DNA from: Chthonomonadaceae bacterium
GTDB taxonomy: Bacteria; Armatimonadota; Chthonomonadetes; Chthonomonadales; Chthonomonadaceae
Assembly (NCBI GenBank): GCA_025352825.1
Contig: JANXSG010000070.1
Location: 1 to 47,373 of the forward strand
Direction: 5' to 3'
DNA length: 47,373 nt
Positions 9,447-16,569 of this stretch are shown here, piece after piece (the stretch's first letter is position 1; every line of letters starts with the position of its first letter). The translations under genes were made by a program, and so were the position numbers. The notes under the pieces are model-generated. The model ran no database searches. It was not told the DNA's origin and was given only the letters and a program-made list of their open reading frames with translations.

Positions 9447-9836
9447 TTACTGTCCTGAAGTGTTGCTTTCCGCAGGTCTGCCAGGCTCTCCAGTTTTTCC
9501 AGGGGCACCTTCAGCGCCCGGCGCTCCGGCTGCACCTGCGGTCCCGTTTGAACCATCCGATCCATCTGCACCCGTCGCTCCAGCCTGTCCTCTTGCTCCG
9601 GTAGCACCAGTAGCTCCCGCTGGCCCAGGAGTAGATGGTACGATTACGGTTGTAGGTGCAGCTGGTGTCGAAGGAGCCGGGTTATTTACAATCACTTCTC
9701 TGGTGGGTGTAGTCACAACCTGTGAGGGTGCATACCACATGAAATATCCCATCCCTAATACCACCACAAGCACTGTCATAATAATCGCTATCGGAGCCCA
9801 GTTAGAATCCCCATTTTCATTAGTGTAAAAACGCAT
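9447..9836 (-). CDS. Membrane-anchored collagen-like repeat protein
   Basis: 129 residues. I chose the ATG at 9834-9836 because AAAGGA stands 8-13 bases before it; a longer frame would begin further upstream without a site. Residues 15-33 form one membrane helix (PIAIIMTVLVVVLGMGYFMW). A Pro/Thr/Val linker (about 40-70) follows, then 17 uninterrupted Gly-X-Y triplets at 71-121 (GPA GAT GAT GAR GQA and so on) and a short polar tail. This predicts a small trimeric collagen-like rod displayed outside the inner membrane. Few triplets carry Pro and several are Gly-Ala-Thr, as in bacterial collagens. Function unknown. It sits between GlsB and a broken exported protein, all on the minus strand. Confidence 0.85.
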   Translation of the reverse strand: MRFYTNENGDSNWAPIAIIMTVLVVVLGMGYFMWYAPSQVVTTPTREVIVNNPAPSTPAAPTTVIVPSTPGPAGATGATGARGQAGATGADGSDGSNGTAGAAGAPGAEGAPGKTGEPGRPAESNTSGQ

Positions 9837-9901
9837 TGTAAACTTTCCTTTCGAAGTGAATGCTTCTTTTAAATTCAGTACATTTAGATTCAAAAATTAC
9901 T

Positions 9902-10514
9902 CTAAATCTCGATCCGATTGCCCACTGGAGCAACCGTCGGAAGCACTTTCCGAATAGTTGCAGCCCATTTTTTTGCCAATTCTCTCTTGGTGAGACCCTC
10001 AGCCTGTGCATCCTGTGACTTAACTTCCATCAAGAGATAGTGGCGTACAACAACCATCTCCCGGCCACGAATCGAAACACTTTTAATATCTTTTGCACAT
10101 AGGGGGGGGATTTTGTGTCCGAGAGAGTATTTCTACTGTTCGTGCATCCCATTTAAGTGTTCGAGATATGGGAGATTCGCCTCCGATCGTCTGAGTAACA
10201 TTTACCATTTCCATGCCGGACATCGCCCACATAGCTGGTTCAGTTGCAGCAACAGGTGTGATTAATCCAATAGGAAGTACTATTTGAGCACTAGCTTTTA
10301 GTGGAATTCCTGCTAACCCAACTGCTGTAATTAACATCAGAATCATGATGGGAGCAATCCTGAACTGTCGGATAATGGAATTCAAGCCGCGAGGGAATAT
10401 TGTCTTATCACCAAGTCCTGGGCGAAGTGTCTTTCCCCATACTTTTCGAATAACAAGGCTTCGATTGGCGATACCAGACAGTCTTCGTAATAACATTTGT
10501 TCTCGTCTTTTCAT
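9902..10514 (-). pseudogene. Exported conserved protein, frameshifted at an eight-C run
   Basis: The start is ATG 10512-10514, with AGGAG before it. The first frame codes an Arg-rich N-terminus, one hydrophobic segment (PIMILMLITAVGLAGIP) and WDARTVEILSRTQNPP, then runs into a premature TAA at 10083-10085. The frame change is at the eight-C tract (plus-strand G run 10102-10109). With seven C the frame continues as LCAKDIKSVSIRGREMVVVR and on through EVKSQDAQAEGLTKRELAKKWAA to VAPVGNRIEI, ending in TAG at 9902-9904, giving an intact protein of about 203 residues. The downstream half reads as a well-preserved protein, so the lesion is recent, phase-variable or a sequencing error. I do not recognise the family with certainty. 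Confidence 0.75.
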
Positions 10515-10658
10515 ATTTATAGCTCCTATCAAACTCATTAAAGTATGCTTACTTACGTTTAAGTCGTTCAGATATTGAAACATGTTCCATGTTTGAAAAA
10601 GCAGGGAATTGAGAAGTGAATACTCTGCTGCCAATGAACAGATCTATTTTAAAATTAT

Positions 10659-10674
10659 CTTTTGCAATTACCTC
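10659..10674. repeat. Isolated terminal inverted repeat half
   Basis: CTTTTGCAATTACCTC is identical to 16 bases of the 18-base right end of the repeat at 10873-11094. It stands alone in the AT-rich gap 10515-11236, 563 bases before a small HTH gene. The similar half at 14157-14174 also precedes a paralogous HTH gene. Confidence 0.7.
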
Positions 10675-10872
10675 TTTAGTAATAGTAAAAAAGTGGGAAT
10701 AAGCGTACTAATGCTTCTTAATACAGAGATAATAGATCTCGTTGAAGTTGGAGAAAAATAATACTAATGAGCATAAATCAAACTAATAATGTATGAATCA
10801 AGTTAATAATTTTTCTATATGTACTCATTAATGGAAACATAAATTGCTAATATGAATTAAATTTATTTTTAT

Positions 10873-11094
10873 GAGGTAATTGCAAAAGTCGTAAATCTCA
10901 CATAATTGCCCATCTCTTTGCCTAACCCCCCGGCCCCCTTCCCTGCACACACAAACGATAAAGCTGTTTGCGTTAGATATGGGGGAGCACTAACGATCTA
11001 GATTCCCCCTTCCCTCCGAGGTACGAGGGAATCAGGGAAGGGGGGCAGGGGGGTTAGGCAAAAACTGTTCTAGTTGGACTTTTGCAATTACCTC
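10873..11094. repeat. MITE-like element, 222 bp, 18-bp perfect terminal inverted repeats
   Basis: The left end GAGGTAATTGCAAAAGTC (10873-10890) and right end 11077-11094 are exact reverse complements. TAT flanks both sides (10870-10872, 11095-11097), a possible 3-bp target duplication. The interior is non-coding. It has C-rich and G-rich blocks (CCTAACCCCCC at one side, GGGGGGTTAGG at the other) that can pair, and two smaller hairpins around an AAACGATAAAGC core and around CCGAGGTACGAGG. A diverged inverted copy is at 35450-35653 and a partial copy at 28997-29166. No transposase is in the window. Confidence 0.85.
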
Positions 11095-11236
11095 TATAAT
11101 CAAAAATAAATACTTGTATTGTTAAATATGTTATGCTCTAGTGGCAGTATCAAAGCATAGTATAGGGTTGCAATTCGATATTTAATCTATCGGTTACATC
11201 TAAATTTTAGTAATTCAGTTCTTTTGTAAGAATCAA

Positions 11237-11559
11237 TTGCTCGATACAGAATACACTATGCGCTGGTTTGAAGAGCACATGAAGAGAGATCGCGATAATA
11301 TGTTGTTAAGTTATTTCGATGATCTGCGCAGTAAAACGGGTTTTCTCGAAAAGCGAGATATTTCCATACAAAATATCTCTGTGGAAACCGGGCTGTCACA
11401 GAGAGCTCTTGTAGGGGTAAAGAACCTTAAAATGGAGAGAGTTTATCTTTCTGTTATGTGTATATTGTGTGACTGTTTGGTGTGAATAAGATGGGTGATC
11501 TGATTGAGTTTGTTCCTGACAAGAGCAATAAGAGACTGGACATTCCATTAAACAAATAG
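11237..11559 (+). pseudogene. Small HTH regulator, frameshifted paralogue of the gene at 14366
   Basis: The first frame (TTG 11237, or ATG 11258, 11279 or 11300) codes LSYFDDLRSKTGFLEKRDIS and ISVETGLSQRALVGVKNLKM, then stops early at 11483-11485. Adding one T in the TTT at 11476-11478 restores CDCFGVNKMGDLIEFVPDKS to a TAG at 11557-11559. This aligns residue for residue with CRYFEVKSLSDLIEYVPEQE of the intact paralogue. The ETGLSQ segment is the turn of a Cro/CI-type helix-turn-helix. It is therefore a one-base deletion in a young pseudogene, or a base-calling error. Confidence 0.8.
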
Positions 11560-12153
11560 ATAACAAGCCAGTTGATTGAAATTGCTAGCGAGTTCAGAGT
11601 TTTATTTGTTTGGACTTTGTTTCAAAATACGCCATTTAGTGGATTGTATCAAATCAGGAAACTCGCCACACTTATAAGAGTACAGATAGATCGTAGATCT
11701 TTTGGATATCTCAGATATAGGATTTAAATAATCTATAACAGATTCCAGTCTATATAAAAATTTCTATCGCTCATAGGAAACAAAAACAGACCAAATATCG
11801 TCTTAAAACCCAAATGATTGATTGTTTGATGAATTTTCGATCGCATTCACAATTCAGTTTAACTGCTTAAAAAATCATTATGTCCTTGTCGATATGATGA
11901 TGCAAGTTTAAACTATAAACAACTTCGATCTGATTACGGAAAGCTGGTAGCCTAGATGCAAATCGGTGAATTCTACTACTTCTATTTCATACTCTCCACA
12001 GTGTTGTTACTGCGTACGACGACTTCATGTCTCGTATGGTTGTACCCATCTTGTTGCACCACTCCATTTTTGGATCACACTCTAAATCCCGATTTCTGAT
12101 TTAACTCGACAATGGATAATACTGTCAGCTCTGCTGACGAAAGGACATTAAGT
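11560..12153. other. 594-base AT-rich gap, no gene recognised
   Basis: No coding frame with a plausible start and composition, no RNA gene and no repeat of the families seen elsewhere. It separates the broken HTH gene from the csbD-like gene and probably carries the promoter of the latter near its right end. Confidence 0.5.
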
Positions 12154-12342
12154 ATGGATTCCAACCGCATCAAAGGAAAGATCAAGCAAGTGGAAGGCAA
12201 ACTGCTCGATATGAAAGGGGATTTAACAAACGATCCAAAATATGACATTAAAGGTAAGATATTGCAAGCTGAAGGAACTGTCCAGGAAAAAGTCGGTGAG
12301 GCAAAAGATTCAGTCCGAACTGCACTTAAAAAGAACGCTTAG
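12154..12342 (+). CDS. CsbD family stress protein
   Basis: 62 residues. I chose ATG 12154 because AAGGA stands about nine bases before it and the protein then starts in the usual CsbD way (MDSNRIKGKIKQVEGKLLDM). The family repeats of the form GK..Q.EG..... are visible twice: IKGKIKQVEGK, then IKGKILQAEGTVQEKVGEAK. CsbD-like proteins are small, hydrophilic, highly abundant under general stress, and of unknown mechanism. The next two genes on this strand are also small stress-type or envelope proteins. Confidence 0.92.
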   Translation: MDSNRIKGKIKQVEGKLLDMKGDLTNDPKYDIKGKILQAEGTVQEKVGEAKDSVRTALKKNA

Positions 12343-12398
12343 AATTTTAAAATGCACATTTCAACTTTGCCCAACAGGCTTTTATGGAGGAGACTAAA

Positions 12399-12557
12399 AT
12401 GAGTAACATACTATGGACTGTGATAACTGTTTTGTTTGTGTTGTGGGTGCTAGGTTTGGTGATGAGCATCGGTGGTCCGCTCATCCACATAATTCTTGTA
12501 GTAGCAGTGATTCTGGTGGTTTTCAACCTTTTGACAAAAGGCAGAGCCACGTTATAA
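12399..12557 (+). CDS. lmo0937-type small membrane protein
   Basis: A 52-residue protein. ATG 12399 is preceded by GGAGGA at 12387-12392. It has two hydrophobic helices (about 4-22 and 28-45) separated by SIGGPLIH, and ends in LLTKGRATL. The pattern LWTVITVLFVLWVLG...GG.LIH.I...A.I...FNLL is that of the lmo0937 family, very small proteins of unknown role that often accompany CsbD and other stress genes. Its position 56 bases after csbD supports this. Confidence 0.88.
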   Translation: MSNILWTVITVLFVLWVLGLVMSIGGPLIHIILVVAVILVVFNLLTKGRATL

Positions 12558-12607
12558 ATAAGTTTATCTAGGACGGATTGTTTCGATTTTCTTAAAGGCG
12601 ATCACAC

Positions 12608-13048
12608 ATGAAAAATATCTATATTGGCTTGATGGTGATAAGTATGTTTGTGTTGCCAGGCTGCAATCAAGGAATTCCAGGCGGGCCAGGGGCGACTAAC
12701 CAGCAAACAAAGAAACCTCCGTTCGGGGAATCCGTTCAAACGTTCAATTTAAGCGCTCCCCTATTGCCCACTTTCATGAAGCAAGGGGAGCGGATTAATA
12801 CTTCTATCAGCATTAAGCGGGGAAGTAACTTTGATGAGGATGTCACGCTTAAATTCTCGACCCTGCCAACAGGGGTGACGCTTGATCCTTCAACAGCGGT
12901 GATTAAACATGGAGATGTGGAGACTAAGCTTATGATAGTGGCGAAAAACGATGCCGCTGTAGGTCATTTCAACATACTTGTAACTGGGCACCCCACAAAA
13001 GGGGCAGATGCCTTGATAAATTTCAAACTAAATATTGATAAGAAATAA
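12608..13048 (+). CDS. Lipoprotein with an Ig-like beta-sandwich domain
   Basis: 146 residues. A lipoprotein signal with lipobox LPGC (residues 16-19) is followed by a Gly/Pro-rich linker. Residues 50-146 form a beta-rich domain (SISIKRGSNFDEDVTLKFS, LPTGVTLDPSTAVIKHGD, VTGHPTKGADALINFKLNI). This resembles the bacterial NEW3/Ig-like domains whose typical phrase is 'theta-LP-x-GV...A.GH....V.G'. It has no catalytic residues and may bind sugar or protein at the outer membrane. It lies directly before the sigma-factor gene (13 bases). Confidence 0.75.
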   Translation: MKNIYIGLMVISMFVLPGCNQGIPGGPGATNQQTKKPPFGESVQTFNLSAPLLPTFMKQGERINTSISIKRGSNFDEDVTLKFSTLPTGVTLDPSTAVIKHGDVETKLMIVAKNDAAVGHFNILVTGHPTKGADALINFKLNIDKK

Positions 13049-13061
13049 CAGGAGAAATATT

Positions 13062-13724
13062 ATGACCACTATGCTATCGATTAATGATAGTTCGTTAGCT
13101 GAACAAACATTTGGCCGCAGATTCAGTTCAAATCTAAAAAGTATGACCAACGAGGAATTGGTGATAGATTGTCAGACTGGTGTACACGATGCTCTGGAAG
13201 AACTCATGCGGAGATACCGCAGCAGTATCTTTAATGCAGCCTTTCGATTAGCCAGAAACCAGGATGCTGCTGAAGACGTTACTGCCCTCACCTGTCTCCG
13301 AATCTGCAAGGGGATAGGGACTTGTAAGTATCCTGCGGCGCTATCCGCATGGATTAATCGAATTGTTCGGAATGTATGGTTGGACAGCCTTAGGTCATCA
13401 CAGCGTCGATCAGAAGTCTCATTGGATATTATCGAAAATCTAAGTGCAGATAATCTCAGCGTACCTTACGAAACACAATCTAGCTTGCCGCTTCAAAAAC
13501 GGGTGGAAGACAGCGACAGAAAAAGAATTCTCAACTGTGCAATTGCAACACTTCCGGCGGCACAGAGCAAAATAGTCATCATGTTCTACGTTGAAGACAA
13601 ACCATATGAAGAGATTGCTGACATTATGGGTATTCCAGTTGGAACAGTGAAATCCAGACTAAGCCGGGCAAGATTTGCTTTGCGAAGAAAACTCACGAGT
13701 CATGTATCTGCACTGATGGATTGA
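13062..13724 (+). CDS. ECF-like sigma-70 family RNA polymerase sigma factor
   Basis: 220 residues from ATG 13062, with CAGGAG before it. Region 2 lies at about 47-115 (ALEELMRRYRSSIFNAAFRL, RNQDAAEDVTALTCLRI, ALSAWINRIVRNVWLDSLRS). Region 4 lies at about 165-215 (ATLPAAQSKIVIMFYVEDKP, YEEIADIMGIPVGTVKSRLS). The arrangement lacks region 3, as in ECF sigma factors. No anti-sigma gene follows; the next 640 bases carry no recognised gene. The upstream lipoprotein could be part of the same transcript. Confidence 0.92.
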   Translation: MTTMLSINDSSLAEQTFGRRFSSNLKSMTNEELVIDCQTGVHDALEELMRRYRSSIFNAAFRLARNQDAAEDVTALTCLRICKGIGTCKYPAALSAWINRIVRNVWLDSLRSSQRRSEVSLDIIENLSADNLSVPYETQSSLPLQKRVEDSDRKRILNCAIATLPAAQSKIVIMFYVEDKPYEEIADIMGIPVGTVKSRLSRARFALRRKLTSHVSALMD

Positions 13725-14365
13725 AAGAGACATGTTTCATCCTCAAAGAGAGTTAGAATAGATACCTGACCTTCCTTGAAGATATATACTGACATCCCAG
13801 CCACTGCAGTTAAATATCAGTATAAATAGTGAGGCTGTTAACTAGTAAATTTGGTGCAAAGCAGCTTTCAAAAAATTAAATCCGAAGACGAAAAGTGAAG
13901 TAGTTGACAAATATATCCTTACTTCATTATAAGTAGCAATCCATCCAAACTCTATGATGTACTCCGTGAAGAGTGCACTGAACAAACTGGATTGCTGTAG
14001 TACCAGAATCAATGAGGAAATCACCGCCGGGAAGCAGTGTGGTTACTCGTTCTTTACAAGCAGGATACTTACAATCTGTATGGCCCTGTAATGATATTTT
14101 TCTTTACTTCTTGTATCTGAATTCATCAGGGCCTTACATATTTTTCAACTGATTTGAGACTTTTGCAATTACCGCTTATGAAAAGTACTAAGAAATAGTA
14201 GAAAAAATGGAATAAGTACTTCGGAGAAGATAGTCGAAAAATATTAATATTATAAACAAGTATATTTGACTCTATAAAAGGATATTTATGCTGGCATAAT
14301 TAAGTATAGATGTACTATAATCTTCACTTATGTGCTAATATATTTGGAAGTGCTGGAGGGCTAGA
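13725..14365. other. 641-base gap carrying one repeat end (14157-14174)
   Basis: No convincing gene. GACTTTTGCAATTACCGC at 14157-14174 matches 17 of 18 bases of the MITE-like right end. The A-rich sequence after it (14175-14260) loosely matches that after the half repeat at 10659-10674. A GGAGG just before the HTH start is the only translation signal. Confidence 0.55.
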
Positions 14366-14617
14366 TTGATTTTAACACATTTCGAAGATCTGCGCCGATT
14401 TAAAGAATATGTGGAACGACGTGATTTGCCAATACGTAAAATATCAGAAGAGACCGGGCTGTCGCAAGGCGCTATCCTTCGTGTTAAAAATGCAACTATG
14501 GCTAGAATATCTCTTACAACTCTGGAAAGACTTTGCAGATACTTCGAAGTTAAAAGCTTGAGTGATTTGATTGAGTATGTCCCTGAACAGGAGGCGGCCG
14601 AAGCACTCGTTCCATAA
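14366..14617 (+). CDS. Small Cro/CI-type HTH transcriptional regulator
   Basis: 83 residues. The start is TTG 14366, with GGAGG about eight bases before it. A helix-turn-helix covers residues 18-65: LPIRKISEETGLSQGAILRV, then MARISLTTLERLCRYFEVK and LSDLIEYVPEQE. This is the XRE/DUF-type one-domain form that often acts as an antitoxin or a small repressor. A frameshifted paralogue lies at 11237-11559, and the sequence upstream of both includes a repeat end, so a segmental duplication is likely. No toxin gene is next to either copy. Confidence 0.85.
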   Translation: MILTHFEDLRRFKEYVERRDLPIRKISEETGLSQGAILRVKNATMARISLTTLERLCRYFEVKSLSDLIEYVPEQEAAEALVP

Positions 14618-14716
14618 TTGAGCGTACATCTCGACATGCTTCGTGGTTTTTCTCAAGCAGCTCGAAACAGGGCAACTCATTTGAATACCAGCAACTTTTA
14701 AGGTGTGCCGTCACAC

Positions 14717-15643
14717 ATGATCACTTCCGCCTCCGACATTAAACATCCCTACTCAGTCAACAAAACTTACACCCCAGACGAAGCTCGTAGATATTGCGAA
14801 AAACTAGCCAAATCCCACTATGAAAACTTTCTGATAGCAGGAATATTCTGCCCTAAAGAACTTCGTCAGCACTTCTATAATGTGTATTCCTATTGCCGAA
14901 TCAGCGATGACCTGGGAGATGAAATCGGAGACCCGGAACAGTCGCTCGTTCTATTGGACTGGTGGGAGTCAGAGCTTGATCTGATGATCAAAGGCTCGCC
15001 AAAACATCCTGCCTTCGTGGCACTGGCAGATACAGTGGAACAATTTCAAATTCCTGTATCGCTATTTCGAAATCTTCTCACCGCCTTCCGTCAAGATCAG
15101 TATACTCCAACGTATGACAGCTACGATGAACTGCTGGGATACTGCGTAAACTCTGCAAATCCTGTAGGCCGTTTGGTCCTGTATCTTTGCGGTTCTGTGG
15201 AAGAAGAGTGCCTGCTTCTTTCCGATAAAATTTGTACCGCACTTCAGCTAGCAAATTTCTGGCAGGACATTACCCGAGACTTGGTGAAAAATAGGATTTA
15301 TATTCCCCTGGAAGATATCAGTACCTATGGGGTTACCATAGAGGAGCTTCGCAGCCATAAATTCACTCCGCAATTTGCTAGCTTAATGCGGTATGAAGTG
15401 GATCGGACTCGCGCTCTCTTCCTGGAAGGGGCTGCGCTTGGCGAACTTGTCGACCGTCGACTCCGACTTGATATCGAGATGTTTTCGCAGGGTGGTATGG
15501 AAGTGCTTCGAAAAATAGAGGGGCAGGGCTACGATGTACTCTCTAAGAGGCCATCGATTCCCAAATCCCGACAAATTTGGATGTTAATCGGAAGACTTTC
15601 TAAATCATTTTCTCGCGGCCAGCCCCTATCCAGGAATCAGTGA
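14717..15643 (+). CDS. hpnC: Squalene synthase HpnC (presqualene diphosphate to hydroxysqualene)
   Basis: 308 residues from ATG 14717; a GTG at 14705 is in frame but is too close to the AAGG at 14700-14703. It is a trans-isoprenyl diphosphate synthase with both Asp-rich sites: YSYCRISDDLGDEIGDP (about 56-72) and LQLANFWQDITRDLVKNRIYIP (about 177-198). The FLIAGIFCPKELRQHFYNVY segment is typical of HpnC. In the three-enzyme route HpnD makes presqualene diphosphate from farnesyl diphosphate, HpnC converts it to hydroxysqualene and HpnE reduces that to squalene. It is first in the hpnC-hpnD-hpnE operon. Confidence 0.93.
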   Translation: MITSASDIKHPYSVNKTYTPDEARRYCEKLAKSHYENFLIAGIFCPKELRQHFYNVYSYCRISDDLGDEIGDPEQSLVLLDWWESELDLMIKGSPKHPAFVALADTVEQFQIPVSLFRNLLTAFRQDQYTPTYDSYDELLGYCVNSANPVGRLVLYLCGSVEEECLLLSDKICTALQLANFWQDITRDLVKNRIYIPLEDISTYGVTIEELRSHKFTPQFASLMRYEVDRTRALFLEGAALGELVDRRLRLDIEMFSQGGMEVLRKIEGQGYDVLSKRPSIPKSRQIWMLIGRLSKSFSRGQPLSRNQ

Positions 15644-15653
15644 TTTGTATCCT

Positions 15654-16565
15654 ATGAATGTAAAAACCTTCACGGAACCCATCCAACTTTCTATTGATAA
15701 AGAACGACTTGCGGCATCCTATCTGCACTGTGAGCAAGTCGCTAAAACTCAGGCACGTAACTTCTACTACTCCTTTGTTCCTCTTCCCCCAGAACTTCGT
15801 GCGGCCATGTGCGCAATCTATGCCTTCATGCGCTATAGTGACGATGTCTCTGATGAAGCCGCTGAAGATCATTCAAAAGCAGTCCAAATGACAGAGTGGA
15901 GAGCCGCACTGGATCGTGCTCTGGCAGGTGACTATGGGGATAGCATGATTCTTCCAGCATTCCACGATGTTGTCTGCAGATTCACTATCCCACCACACTA
16001 CTTCCATGAACTAATTGACGGCACAGAAATGGATCTCACAAAAACGCGTTATGAGACATTCGATGAACTCTATCAGTACTGCTACCGGGTAGCCAGTGTG
16101 GTGGGGTTCGTATGTATCCATGTATGGGGTTTCGATCGATCCACCGTAAACTCCTTACGGTATGCCGAAGCTTGTGGGCTGGCATTTCAGCTAACAAATA
16201 TTCTGCGCGACGTAAAAGAAGATGCCGAGCGTGACAGAATATATCTGCCACGAGAGGATATGGCTCGATTTGGAGTAGCCGAAGCGGATTTCAAACAGGA
16301 AGATATGAGTTCCTCGCTCAAACAGCTCATTTTATTTGAAGCAGAAAGAGCGGAACGTTACTATCGGCAGGCAGATCTACTTATTCCACTTCTCGAATCA
16401 ACTGGCCGCCCTACCTACCGAATTATGCTGCAGATATATCACGGTATTCTGGAAACAATTTTCCATCATCGTGGGGAAGTGTATAAATCTCGGGCAAGAG
16501 TAAGTACGCCTCGAAAACTTGCTATAGTTGCTTCTGCATGGATTTCAAGCCGGTTGGGCAAATGA
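15654..16565 (+). CDS. hpnD: Presqualene diphosphate synthase HpnD
   Basis: 303 residues from ATG 15654, ten bases after the hpnC stop (TTG 15645 is an alternative). Asp-rich motifs: YAFMRYSDDVSDE (about 57-69) and LTNILRDVKEDAERDRIYLP (about 180-199). It also has the squalene/phytoene synthase CGLAFQ segment. Compared with HpnC it has the phytoene-synthase-like ARNFYYSFVPLPPELRAAM. It acts on two farnesyl diphosphate molecules. The gap to hpnE is four bases, so translation is probably coupled. Confidence 0.93.
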   Translation: MNVKTFTEPIQLSIDKERLAASYLHCEQVAKTQARNFYYSFVPLPPELRAAMCAIYAFMRYSDDVSDEAAEDHSKAVQMTEWRAALDRALAGDYGDSMILPAFHDVVCRFTIPPHYFHELIDGTEMDLTKTRYETFDELYQYCYRVASVVGFVCIHVWGFDRSTVNSLRYAEACGLAFQLTNILRDVKEDAERDRIYLPREDMARFGVAEADFKQEDMSSSLKQLILFEAERAERYYRQADLLIPLLESTGRPTYRIMLQIYHGILETIFHHRGEVYKSRARVSTPRKLAIVASAWISSRLGK

Positions 16566-16569
16566 CGGT

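Noticed and set aside
9460-9828. Plus-strand frame opposite the collagen-like gene, rich in Ala/Pro/Val
   Set aside because: It is the complement of Gly-X-Y codons and has no start signal; the minus-strand frame has SD, membrane helix and triplets.
10873-11094. CRISPR array, because of repeated C-rich blocks
   Set aside because: There is no regular repeat-spacer spacing; the blocks are arms of an inverted repeat.
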